Shown: piece by piece, positions 1 to 6,572 of the stretch
Position numbering within the stretch: the first letter of the stretch is position 1
Layout: every line of letters begins with the position of its first letter
DNA from: an uncultured Bacteroidales bacterium
GTDB taxonomy: Bacteria; Bacteroidota; Bacteroidia; Bacteroidales; UBA932
Direction: 5' to 3'
DNA length: 44,542 bases
Assembly: GCA_934700615.1 (NCBI GenBank)
Contig: CAKUXR010000027.1
Span: 1 to 44,542 of the forward strand
Position numbers and translations under genes: made by a program
Notes under the pieces: generated by a model
What the model was told of the DNA's origin: nothing
Seen by the model: the letters and a program-made list of their open reading frames with translations, nothing else
The model's database searches: none

Positions 1-46
1 GTAACAAGGTAGCCGTACCGGAAGGTGTGGCTGGAACACCTCCTTT
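1..46 (+). rRNA. rrs: 16S rRNA, 3' end only
   Basis: The first bases match the universally conserved 3' end of 16S rRNA, from the GTAACAAGG region used by the 1492R primer through GGCTGGAACACCTCC, which carries the anti-Shine-Dalgarno. Only the last ~46 nt of the gene are present because the window starts inside it. The exact mature 3' end is uncertain by a few bases. It is transcribed toward the two tRNAs. Confidence 0.95.
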
Positions 47-137
47 TTGGAGTGAGATTCGACACGAGCTCGCGGTTTAGTTGTATGAGGAATACTCTAG
101 GTATTCTTCTTGTGCTAGTCTTTCATATTTTATATAT

Positions 138-211
138 AGACCTGTAGCTCAGTTGGTTAGAGCACCACACTGATAATGTGGGGGTCAGCAGTTCAAATCT
201 GCTCAGGTCTA
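138..211 (+). tRNA. tRNA-Ile (anticodon GAT)
   Basis: A 74-nt cloverleaf is visible. The acceptor stem AGACCTG/CAGGTCT is a perfect 7 bp, the D arm is of the AGCTCAGTTGGTTAGAGC type, the anticodon loop is CTGATAA with GAT, and the T loop contains GTTCAAATC. The CCA end is not encoded. Its place in the 16S spacer, followed by tRNA-Ala, is the usual Bacteroidota arrangement. Confidence 0.97.
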
Positions 212-219
212 CAAATTTT

Positions 220-293
220 GGGGATATAGCTCAGTTGGCTAGAGCATCTGCTTTGCAAGCAGAGGGTCGTCGGTTCGACTCCGTCTATCTCCA
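220..293 (+). tRNA. tRNA-Ala (anticodon TGC)
   Basis: A 74-nt cloverleaf with acceptor GGGGATA/TATCTCC (one G-U pair), anticodon loop TTTGCAA with TGC, and T loop GTTCGACTC. It lies 8 nt after tRNA-Ile. In a normal rRNA operon 23S would follow; here a terminator begins 3 nt after the tRNA. Confidence 0.97.
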
Positions 294-296
294 CTG

Positions 297-332
297 AAGA
301 GGCTTCTGATTCATTTCAGAGGCCTTTTTTCG
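297..332 (+). terminator. Rho-independent terminator directly after tRNA-Ala
   Basis: A stem of up to 13 bp (297-309 with 316-328, including G-U pairs) with a 6-nt loop ends in a run of six T. It starts 3 nt after the tRNA-Ala discriminator base, so the 16S-tRNA-tRNA transcript most likely ends here without a 23S gene. Confidence 0.85.
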
Positions 333-384
333 TATATGGTCATGTCTTGCTCCTCGGCGCTGAAGAATTCTTCTTCTGATGTCA

Positions 385-445
385 CAATCATCTGTGGTCA
401 GTGGGAAACCCCAATCATCTGTGTTAACGGGGAAAACATCATCTG
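385..445. repeat. Degenerate 27-bp tandem repeat, about 2.4 units
   Basis: CAATCATCTGTG starts at 385 and again at 412, each followed by a diverged GGG-AAA segment. A third partial unit, TCATCTGAGC, starts near 439. The last unit runs into the GC-rich palindrome. The region 333-455 holds no gene that I can see. Confidence 0.6.
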
Positions 446-455
446 AGCATGACTG

Positions 456-577
456 GCCGGCAGGGGCCTTCGGAGCGGCGTAGCCGCCCGTGGCTTCGTG
501 AATGGCAGGGGCCCGCCGCGAAAGCGGTGGGAAGGATAGCCCCAACGGGGCGTACCGCTCCGAAGGCCTCTGCCGGC
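456..577. repeat. GC-rich palindromic element P, copy 1
   Basis: The outer arms 456-478 and 555-577 are inverted repeats of 23 bp with one mismatch, beginning GCCGGCAGGGGCCTTCGG. The centre contains further pairing (CCGCCGCG, GGGGCTATCC-type sequence). Copy 2 is at 31968-32090 and half copies are at 34277-34342 and 30232-30277. It is the outermost upstream part of the Rpn cassette. Reading frames across it are products of repeat composition, not genes. Confidence 0.85.
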
Positions 578-689
578 ATAACATGTCCTATTTTTTTGTG
601 ATTTCAAAAGTGCTTTTTGACGTCATAAAGATTTAAAAATTATCATTTGAATTTAAAAATCATAAAAATCTTTTGAAACCACCCGCCTG

Positions 690-798
690 TTTCGGGGTAT
701 TTCGCCACATTTTCGGGTTTTGCGCGAAAATTTTATATAGTATTGCAACCTTGATTGACGCACGGCCAGCCGGTTAACGACAGCCGGTATCAATCTCA
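690..798 (+). promoter_or_regulatory. Conserved leader/promoter L, copy 1 (upstream of Rpn copy 1)
   Basis: This ~110-bp stretch is nearly identical to 31733-31846 (upstream of Rpn copy 2) and 34164-34275 (upstream of the C10 protease). It contains TTTTGCGCGAAAATTTTATA, then TAGTATTG at 738-745 (one mismatch to the Bacteroidota -7 box TAnnTTTG), then GATTGACGCACGG and two AGCCGGT direct repeats separated by 7 nt. The spacing to the TTTTG at 718-722 is short for a -33 box, so the exact promoter is uncertain. Conservation in front of unrelated genes argues that it carries expression signals. Confidence 0.5.
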
Positions 799-832
799 AT
801 AATTTGTTATAATTAAAATAATACTTAATTTT

Positions 833-1747
833 ATGACAGAATTAGTCAAGGTTGGAAGCGAGGGCAAGTACATCGACCTGATGGTCGACTGGAGCTTCAA
901 AAAGATTTTCGGGACGGAAGTCAACAAGGACATTCTCATCGAATTCCTCAAGGTGATTTTCCCGCAGTACGCAATATCGGACATCACATACGTTCCGACG
1001 GAGCAGTTGGGAATCATGGAGGACGACAGGAAGGCAATCTTCGACGTGCTGTGCAGGACCGTGGACGGAAAGACGTTCCTTGTAGAGATGCAGCGTGGTT
1101 ATCAGAAGCACTTCTTCGAAAGGGCCCTGTTCTACACTTCATTCCCGATAATGAAACAGGGAAAGAAGGCATTGGCAGAAGAGGCAAGGGGGAACATGCC
1201 GTGGGACTTCAGTCTGGACGGAGTCTTCTTCCTCGGAATCCTGAACTTCAAGTATGAGGACGACGAGATGACCGAGCACCGGTACCGGCTGCTGGAGGCG
1301 ACTTCGAAAAAGTTGATGACGGACAAACTGGAGTTTGTTTTCGTGGAGGTGGAGAAGTTCGACAAGAGCGAGGATGAACTGGAGACGGACTTGGACAAGT
1401 GGCTGTATCTGCTGAAGAACATGTCCAATCTACTGGAGCGTCCGGAGAGACTGAGGAACAGGATATTCACGAAGCTCTTCGATGTTGCGGAGCTCGCCCA
1501 GCTTGACGACGAGGACAGAACCAATTACATTAAATCTATGAATACTGAACGGGACACATACAATCAGATTGAGTACGCACGTGAAACTGGACGAGAGGCA
1601 GGACGAGAAGAGGGCCTCAAAGAGGGGCAATCGAATATCGCGATGAATCTTATACGGCTCGGGACACCTTGCGAGATTATCACGCAGGCCACAGGGCTCT
1701 CCGCAGAAGAGGTTTCTAGGCTAAGGGATAGGTCGGAGCAAAAGTAG
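833..1747 (+). CDS. Rpn-family recombination-promoting nuclease / PD-(D/E)XK 'putative transposase', copy 1
   Basis: A 304-residue protein of the Rpn / PDDEXK_2 family. Family members are divalent-metal DNA endonucleases; in E. coli Rpn proteins promote recombination and some act in phage defence. The nuclease core shows the expected acidic residues: D71 (in AIFDVLCR), then E85 and Q87 in FLVEMQ, where Q replaces the usual K as in this family. Residues 1-230 are almost identical to copies 2 and 3 in this window, down to the nucleotide level. The C-terminus has a short GREAGREEG-type linker, then a tail (residues ~262-304) unlike that of copies 2 and 3. ATG 833 is supported because the upstream ~20 nt are shared by all three copies. 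The family assignment is firm; in vivo function is inferred. Confidence 0.9.
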   Translation: MTELVKVGSEGKYIDLMVDWSFKKIFGTEVNKDILIEFLKVIFPQYAISDITYVPTEQLGIMEDDRKAIFDVLCRTVDGKTFLVEMQRGYQKHFFERALFYTSFPIMKQGKKALAEEARGNMPWDFSLDGVFFLGILNFKYEDDEMTEHRYRLLEATSKKLMTDKLEFVFVEVEKFDKSEDELETDLDKWLYLLKNMSNLLERPERLRNRIFTKLFDVAELAQLDDEDRTNYIKSMNTERDTYNQIEYARETGREAGREEGLKEGQSNIAMNLIRLGTPCEIITQATGLSAEEVSRLRDRSEQK

Positions 1748-1775
1748 TCTTGTTTAGAGAAATATCATTCGGTTA

Positions 1776-1808
1776 TTTGTCCGGAAAACGCTATGTTTTC
1801 TGGGCAAA
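1776..1808 (+). other. Covarying hairpin after Rpn copy 1
   Basis: A 14-bp stem (TTTGTCCGGAAAAC with GTTTTCTGGGCAAA, two G-U pairs) around a 5-nt loop starts 28 nt after the stop codon. The matching hairpin after Rpn copy 2 (30701-30734) has an A-T pair replaced by G-C on both sides, which is a compensatory change. There is no T run, so it may be a processing or stability hairpin rather than a canonical terminator. Confidence 0.7.
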
Positions 1809-1899
1809 TTCCGTTTATGCGGATAAACTGTGTGGCCGATGATCGATTGGTAACAGAGTAAGAAAAACTGACGACATTGGTATCCTTCGTTGTGGGGAA

Positions 1900-2006
1900 G
1901 GCTGTCTTAATGGTCAAACTTTTCTCAGTGAGAATTATGAATTCGCTTTAGGCCGTGTATAGGGATACGAACAATTTCACTCTTGCTAGGACTTTTAAGA
2001 CAGTCT
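1900..2006. mobile_element. 107-bp inverted-repeat insert, only in the Rpn copy 1 tail
   Basis: GCTGTCTTAATGGTC (1901-1915) is mirrored by GACTTTTAAGACAGTC (1990-2005). The equivalent tail of Rpn copy 2 passes straight from the TTCGTT(T)GT segment to the 194-bp element and lacks this block, so it looks like a small insertion of MITE type. No coding potential. Confidence 0.5.
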
Positions 2007-2010
2007 GGTC

Positions 2011-2204
2011 TTCGACCCTCTTGACAGACGTGGTTTAGCATTTTATGCTGAATGTCAAGCTTTTACGGAAATCGTGGGATGGCAAGAGGTGGGTCTGAAA
2101 GGGGGTCTTGACAGGTAGACCAAGTTATGTGAATTCTGTATGGTATTGATGTCTAACAAGTTAGCGGGATGAACCTTAAATTGTCATCTGCCAAGAGGGT
2201 CGAA
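2011..2204. repeat. 194-bp inverted-repeat element D, copy 1
   Basis: It starts TTCGACCCTCTTGACAG (2011-2027) and ends CTGCCAAGAGGGTCGAA (2188-2204), a 17-bp near-perfect inverted repeat. Inside lie GGCAAGAGGTGGGT and a GGTCTTGACAGGTAG box, a second pair built from the same CTTGACAG word. Copy 2 (30415-30608, opposite strand) is exactly 194 bp as well; its termini and inner boxes are kept while much of the rest has drifted. This pattern suits a recombination site, MITE or structured RNA. No gene is visible in 1810-2379. Confidence 0.75.
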
Positions 2205-2379
2205 ACAGAAGGCCTCATCTGTCAGCTTATCATCTGCCTTGTTCTTGTGCCTTCAAACCATGCTCGGTACTGGCCGTGATGCAGAGTCAGATTATCTTCT
2301 GCCTTTTCTTGTGCTGCAGTGCGAGACAGAATGCAGAGGAAGATGACAGCAAGATGTCTATGACCTTGATAAGTCGCTT

Positions 2380-2538
2380 AGTAATCCTTAAAAATAACTT
2401 GGTAATCTTTGCGAGTCTTTTCGGTCTATATTCCTTTTTCTATCAGTCGTGTACGTCCAGTACACTCCTTCTTCGAAAAGAAATCTATCCTCGAAAATTC
2501 TTCACAAATCTTTACCAACTTATTTTTTAATGCTTACT
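2380..2538 (+). mobile_element. 160-bp palindromic element M, copy A
   Basis: It runs from AGTAATCCTTAAAAA to ATGCTTACT. The ends form an imperfect ~27-bp inverted repeat (AGTAA..AAAAATAACTTGGTAA against AGTAAGCAT.AAAAATAAGTTGGTAA), and the middle pairs around the central hairpin GTGTAC-gtcca-GTACAC (2449-2465). Three more copies (6226-6385, 29932-30094, 34391-34551) have the same orientation. I see no consistent target-site duplication. It lies just beyond the terminator of the fimbrial operon. Short reading frames across it are shared by all copies and are not genes. Confidence 0.85.
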
Positions 2539-2592
2539 TAACTACAGTGTTGTTCGGGAAATTGGAAGATAACGGGGAGGTCTTATGGATAT

Positions 2593-2621
2593 GAAAAAAG
2601 CAGGGCAGAACGCCCTGCTTT
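2593..2621 (-). terminator. Terminator of the fimbrial operon
   Basis: On the minus strand a perfect 10-bp stem (2612-2621 with 2597-2606, core GCAGGGC/GCCCTGC) with a 5-nt loop is followed by a T run. It lies 36 nt past the fimbrillin stop codon. Confidence 0.9.
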
Positions 2622-2657
2622 CTGCGATATGTTTCGAACTGTGTCGAAAATCAATAA

Positions 2658-3800
2658 TTAGCACTGCTCGTCTGTTGTGGTGTCGTCGTCAGCAGCAGAG
2701 ATTGAGCCATCTGCCGGTTTGACCTCGCCAGTTACAACATCGATGTTTTTAATCTCATCCTCCCAGTCACCTACAGCTGGTGCCCACTTGATCTCGTCGA
2801 GAGAGAAGGTGAGGTTGAAAGTATATCTCTTGCCAACTTTCCAGTCCTCGAAGATATCCTTCACGTTGAGAGTCTTGATGTAGGTCTCAGAGATGCCATC
2901 TTTGAATGTTACAGTGTATTTGACTTCAATGGTGGCAATCTTGTTTGTGTCTGTCTCATCCTTGAATTCCTGAGGAATATAGATATATCTGACCTCGTTA
3001 GCGTCAGGAATAGAAACAAATTCAGTAGATGCGACCTCAAAGTCAGTTTTCGTATATTCCTGATTGGATCTGTCTGTTCCAGGGAAAATATAATCAGTAA
3101 TGATACCTTTGGCTGCATCATTCATGAACTGAGTATAGGTCATTCCATAGACAAGGTTTTTGAAAGTGATGGAATTCAATGTGATAATCGTATTCGCATA
3201 GTCAGCTTTTTTCTTTACAGCGAATTTGACTCTTGAAAGCTTGTGCTTGAAAAGTGTAGGTACGCCATTGAAATTGTATTTGCTTTCATTGGCGGTCTTG
3301 TCAGATGCGATATCTGCTACGAGAAAATCTGTATTTGGATGAGTGTCCAGATTGAGAGATCCGTGGATACCGTACTGGAACTCACTGTTTAGGCAAGTAA
3401 AGTGTGTATCAGTGCCAGATTTGTCAGTCAGAGAACTGCTGTTCAATGAATACGCGAAGAATGTGAGTTTGCCTTCCTTTGGCCAATAGTAAGAATTGTA
3501 CTTGTCTTTCCAAACGTTATTGACATATGAGATGGTAGCTCCTTCTTCTCCGTCTTTTCCAATGTATATTTTCGCCTCTGCCTGATTCTCACTCCAGCTC
3601 TTCTCGCTAGGCAGATAATAAGCCCAAGAAGCGAACACATTGTCAGTGTTGAAAGCCTTAGGATCAGCATCAGCCTTTGTCCTAGGGGCAACTTTGTAAG
3701 AGATCTCCACGTTCTCGCCTGAAACGGCAGGAACTACCTCATTCTTGGAGCAGGCAGCGAGGGCTGCAACTGCAGAGAAAAGCACGATTAATTTTTTCAT
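2658..3800 (-). CDS. Fimbrillin family lipoprotein (Mfa1/FimA-like shaft or tip subunit)
   Basis: A 380-residue secreted lipoprotein. The signal peptide ends in the lipobox LAAC with the lipidated Cys at residue 17. A basic stretch APRTKAD (R40) sits where type V fimbrillins are cut by an Arg-specific protease during strand-exchange polymerisation. The rest is beta-rich with many Asn/Thr/Lys, as in Mfa-like/Fim transthyretin-type domains, including SWSENQ and TLFKHKLSRVKFAV, the latter a typical family segment. It is the third gene of the operon with the DUF3575 and DUF5119 proteins. Its closing segment (AVGDWEDE) echoes the end of the DUF5119 protein (VIGDWDDE). It may be a shaft or accessory tip subunit; sequence alone does not separate these. 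No CATTGAC words occur in it, unlike its two operon partners. Confidence 0.85.
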   Translation of the reverse strand: MKKLIVLFSAVAALAACSKNEVVPAVSGENVEISYKVAPRTKADADPKAFNTDNVFASWAYYLPSEKSWSENQAEAKIYIGKDGEEGATISYVNNVWKDKYNSYYWPKEGKLTFFAYSLNSSSLTDKSGTDTHFTCLNSEFQYGIHGSLNLDTHPNTDFLVADIASDKTANESKYNFNGVPTLFKHKLSRVKFAVKKKADYANTIITLNSITFKNLVYGMTYTQFMNDAAKGIITDYIFPGTDRSNQEYTKTDFEVASTEFVSIPDANEVRYIYIPQEFKDETDTNKIATIEVKYTVTFKDGISETYIKTLNVKDIFEDWKVGKRYTFNLTFSLDEIKWAPAVGDWEDEIKNIDVVTGEVKPADGSISAADDDTTTDEQC

Positions 3801-3821
3801 GATGTTTTTTATTTAATATGT

Positions 3822-4850
3822 TTATTTGATTTCAATTTCCTTATGCTCATCATCCCAGTCACCTATGACCGGATCATAACCTCCTGATGTCTTGGGCGGG
3901 TCAATCTTTATAGTCTTTTCCAGAAGAAGCCAATGATGAAGTACAGCGTTGTCACTCCGGAACAGGTCTGAAATGTCGAAGGCGTGCCGGAAAACCTTGC
4001 CGTCGGTCCTGGTAAGGTCGAAAGTGACCTCCAAGTCATTGACAGAACCTCCTATGTGCCCGAAGGTGTTGAAGACCGCGCAGATGACTGGCGTGCCGTC
4101 GTCATCACTCTTCATCATCTTGAACCAGAGCGACGTCTCAGGGACATTGACACGGGTGTCAGAGGCGATGAAATTCGAGCCGACCATGCCGCGGAGCAGA
4201 GCCTGCGCTCCTGAGACATACTGAAGACCGTCAACCTTTATCTGCAGATACCAGGACTCCACCACAGAACGCGCCTCGGTATGTATGGTATAGAGTCCGA
4301 AATGATAGGGAATGTGCTCATCGGAATTCCTGGCGACAACCAGATGCTCCGGCTCCACACGGACCTCCGGGACCTCACCCTTGGAAGCATACTGGTTCGC
4401 TATATAGGACGCCGCCCTGTCCGTAAAGGCACAAGCATTGTCCCATGAATGATAATCCTTTACGAGAGTGTCATCCGTGCCGTAGTCATAAATCAGCATC
4501 TTGTACCTTCCCGGAATTATGGAAAACTCGCCGGAAATCACCCTCCTCCCGTTTTCCGCCGTGGTAACATCCGTGATGAAAGTCTCGGCAGCGACATTGT
4601 CCTTCTTGTCGAAGAAAATGACATGCATCATCTCCGGCTCTATCACCGGGGCCTGAACCTTCGGGTTGTAGATGTCGCAAGTCACATTTTGGATATTGTC
4701 AATGTTGACCTCGACATTGACCTTCGTCAGATATTCCGGATCCTCCAGCGGCCTCCTGTGGCAGCCTGCGGACACGGACACGCACAGCATCAGCCAGGCG
4801 GCGCAGAAAGCGTTGCCTCCGGAAGCATGTATGTGACGGAACATTGACAT
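3822..4850 (-). CDS. DUF5119-type fimbrial lipoprotein
   Basis: A 342-residue lipoprotein with an N-terminal hydrophobic stretch and lipobox SAGC (Cys30). The body resembles the DUF5119 family found between OmpA-like DUF3575 proteins and fimbrillins in Bacteroidales fimbrial loci. Features I recognise are an early paired-strand region (VNVEVNIDNI), PGRYKMLIYDYGTDDT, HFGLYTIHTEARSVVESWYLQIKVDGLQYVSGAQALLRGM (only part of this is diagnostic) and the closing VIGDWDDE. Such proteins are thought to anchor or cap the fimbria at the outer membrane. The 21-nt spacing to fimbrillin and 24-nt spacing from the upstream gene indicate co-transcription. The start could also be the Met at residue 3. Confidence 0.75.
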   Translation of the reverse strand: MSMFRHIHASGGNAFCAAWLMLCVSVSAGCHRRPLEDPEYLTKVNVEVNIDNIQNVTCDIYNPKVQAPVIEPEMMHVIFFDKKDNVAAETFITDVTTAENGRRVISGEFSIIPGRYKMLIYDYGTDDTLVKDYHSWDNACAFTDRAASYIANQYASKGEVPEVRVEPEHLVVARNSDEHIPYHFGLYTIHTEARSVVESWYLQIKVDGLQYVSGAQALLRGMVGSNFIASDTRVNVPETSLWFKMMKSDDDGTPVICAVFNTFGHIGGSVNDLEVTFDLTRTDGKVFRHAFDISDLFRSDNAVLHHWLLLEKTIKIDPPKTSGGYDPVIGDWDDEHKEIEIK

Positions 4851-4874
4851 TGATCTGTATTAAAAATTTGATTA

Positions 4875-6194
4875 TTATCTATTGTGCGAGTCCTTCCACA
4901 GCGGCAGGACAAGTGAAACTTTCAGTTTTGTGGGGCCGAACCACGACATCCTGCCCACCTTGAACTTGTCGCGGTACAGATGGTCATAGCCATCATCCGG
5001 CTGATAATGCCTGTAATCACTGCTTATATAGCCCGCCGACACGGAAAACTCCATATTCAGCCACTTGCAGATCGGCATTGCATAACCGTAAGTCAGACCG
5101 GCGGACCAGTATTCGCCCTGATAACACGGCTTCGTCTTCCACTGGAGGTCATATTTCCCCGCCATGGCATAGACACCCGCGAAATGCCCGCTCAGCCAGT
5201 CCTTCTTGTCAGTCCTCCGGAACCACCAGCGCGGCTCCACGCCCATTGTCCAAAGCTGAAAACAATATTGCTTGTCATTGGTGCCCCATTTCCACCACGG
5301 GAAAACGTCCTCGACAAGGATGGAGAACTTCTTTGTTATCGGGAATTCCACTTCCGCGTTCAATGCCGTGACTACATCATACAGCAGATTGGTCTTGAGG
5401 GCCGGATACCAATATTTCTTTTGCTTGCTGCCGGACTCTGCTTCAGGCTCCGCGAGCGAGATATTTTCAGCCTCCTGCCTTGCAGCATTGACCGGAACCA
5501 GTCCCGGAACTTCAGGCATCGGCGGGAAGTCGTGACGGAAATCATGCTTGGAAAACATGGTCACTTCCGCATACCTCAGATACGGCAGGATATTCCTCTT
5601 TATATATATGTAAGGCACGCCGTCGTCCATCTTCATAATCCGTCGATAAACCGTGTCAGGATGCTCTTTCGGACGGCTCGCGAACTCCCTGAGTATTTCA
5701 GTCTTCGACGGAACCCTGTCATCCGACTCCAGCGCGCCGAGAAACTCCGGAAAATTGGAACCCAGCGGAAAAATCGTCACGTCCCCGATCCGTCCATCGT
5801 TCCGGATGCCCGCAAGCTGTCTTTTCAATGCAAGTCCGCGGTTTTCCGAGAGCTTCGCGTTGTATCGGACAGTTCCCTCCGGCGACGCGCTCGAAATGAT
5901 GTAGATGCTGTCAACGAGACGCAGGCTCCGGTTGAAAATCCGCTCAATCTCCCTGAGGCTCGCGCCATTGCCGAGATAAGTCGTGTCAATGTCAAAGTTG
6001 TCCCAGCGGTAGTAAATCTTTACCGAGACGCTGTCAGAACTTTTTCCGATGCTGTCTGCCGCCTCAATCTCCGCCTTCATCGCAGATGGCATGACCGCAC
6101 CCGCCCTTGCCGTCAATGACAGGAGCACGCAGACAATCGCAAGTACAACTGTTCTTGCAAATTTGCCGATATTATGTCCGGGAGTGCGGTTCAC
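4875..6194 (-). CDS. OmpA-like / DUF3575 outer-membrane protein, first gene of the fimbrial operon
   Basis: A 439-residue exported protein with signal peptide ending near TARAGA. Residues ~60-155 hold an OmpA-like periplasmic domain (IISSASPEGTVRYNAKLSENRGLALK, an OmpA-C-like signature with N and R residues for peptidoglycan contact). Residues ~265-439 are the DUF3575 beta-barrel, recognisable by YPALKTNLLYD, FSILVEDVFPWWKWG and the aromatic-rich final strands. Such proteins open Bacteroidales fimbrial operons and are thought to anchor the assembly. A large open frame on the opposite strand (4980-6119) is an antisense shadow. Palindromic element copy B lies directly upstream, 31 nt before the ATG. 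Confidence 0.8.
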   Translation of the reverse strand: MNRTPGHNIGKFARTVVLAIVCVLLSLTARAGAVMPSAMKAEIEAADSIGKSSDSVSVKIYYRWDNFDIDTTYLGNGASLREIERIFNRSLRLVDSIYIISSASPEGTVRYNAKLSENRGLALKRQLAGIRNDGRIGDVTIFPLGSNFPEFLGALESDDRVPSKTEILREFASRPKEHPDTVYRRIMKMDDGVPYIYIKRNILPYLRYAEVTMFSKHDFRHDFPPMPEVPGLVPVNAARQEAENISLAEPEAESGSKQKKYWYPALKTNLLYDVVTALNAEVEFPITKKFSILVEDVFPWWKWGTNDKQYCFQLWTMGVEPRWWFRRTDKKDWLSGHFAGVYAMAGKYDLQWKTKPCYQGEYWSAGLTYGYAMPICKWLNMEFSVSAGYISSDYRHYQPDDGYDHLYRDKFKVGRMSWFGPTKLKVSLVLPLWKDSHNR

Positions 6195-6225
6195 GATTGT
6201 TTTAGATTAATACATCTATTTGTTA

Positions 6226-6385
6226 AGTAATCCTTAAAAAATAACTTGTTAATCTTTGCTCGTCTTTTCGGTCTATATTCCTTTTCTCATCAGTCGTGTA
6301 CGTCCAGTACACTCCTTCTTCGAAAAGAAATCTATCCTCGAAAATCCTTCTCAAATCTTTACCAACTTATTTTTTCATGCTTACT
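6226..6385 (+). mobile_element. 160-bp palindromic element M, copy B
   Basis: Same structure as copy A, from AGTAATCCTTAAAA to CATGCTTACT, with the central GTGTAC/GTACAC hairpin. It fills most of the divergent intergenic region. On the minus strand it starts 9 nt after a perfect -7 box and ends 31 nt before the DUF3575 start codon, so it probably forms the 5' leader of the fimbrial transcript. With copy A it brackets the fimbrial operon. Confidence 0.85.
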
Positions 6386-6394
6386 AGGGGGGCG

Positions 6395-6402
6395 CAAAGA
6401 TA
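6395..6402 (-). promoter_or_regulatory. -7 box (TATCTTTG) for the fimbrial operon
   Basis: On the minus strand TATCTTTG matches the Bacteroidota -7 consensus TAnnTTTG exactly. I see no clear -33 TTTG at 19-21 nt. Predicted start of transcription is at the edge of element M copy B. Confidence 0.45.
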
Positions 6403-6505
6403 CTCCCAAAGAATGAAACAGGCTTGTAAAATCACGAAATAAATTTACAAAAGTCAAATTTTATGTTCTAAAAATAACATTGCAAATCCGGCAAACCCTT
6501 TCATT

Positions 6506-6536
6506 TTTGGCATTTATAGGAAAATAACTACATTTG
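6506..6536 (+). promoter_or_regulatory. Promoter of the aryl-polyene-like operon
   Basis: TTTG (6506-6509), 19 nt, TACATTTG (6529-6536) is a full match to the Bacteroidota -33/-7 consensus. The box continues as TACATTTGCAAGA, identical to the promoter before the second LRR gene (36982-36994). The distance to the ATG at 6573 is ~37 nt. Confidence 0.75.
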
Positions 6537-6572
6537 CAAGATTCGTGTCGGGAAATTTTTTGATGATTGATT

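Noticed and set aside
385..445. 27-bp tandem units as a CRISPR fragment
   Set aside because: Units are directly adjacent with no unique spacers, are diverged, and no cas gene is near.
2375..2545. Target-site duplication around the 160-bp elements
   Set aside because: Copy A could be read with a TTA duplication, but copies B, C and D do not show the same.
2276..2594. Short open frames around element M copy A
   Set aside because: They repeat in every copy of the element and follow its inverted-repeat composition.
4980..6119. 379-codon open frame antisense to the DUF3575 gene
   Set aside because: A compositional shadow of a convincing OmpA/DUF3575 gene; the peptide shows no recognisable domain.
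6226..6385. Hammerhead-like core in element M (minus strand CTGATGA followed 17 nt later by GAAA)
   Set aside because: The segment between the two boxes does not form a stem II, the base before the first stem is not a UH cleavage site, and copy A lacks the CTGATGA sequence.
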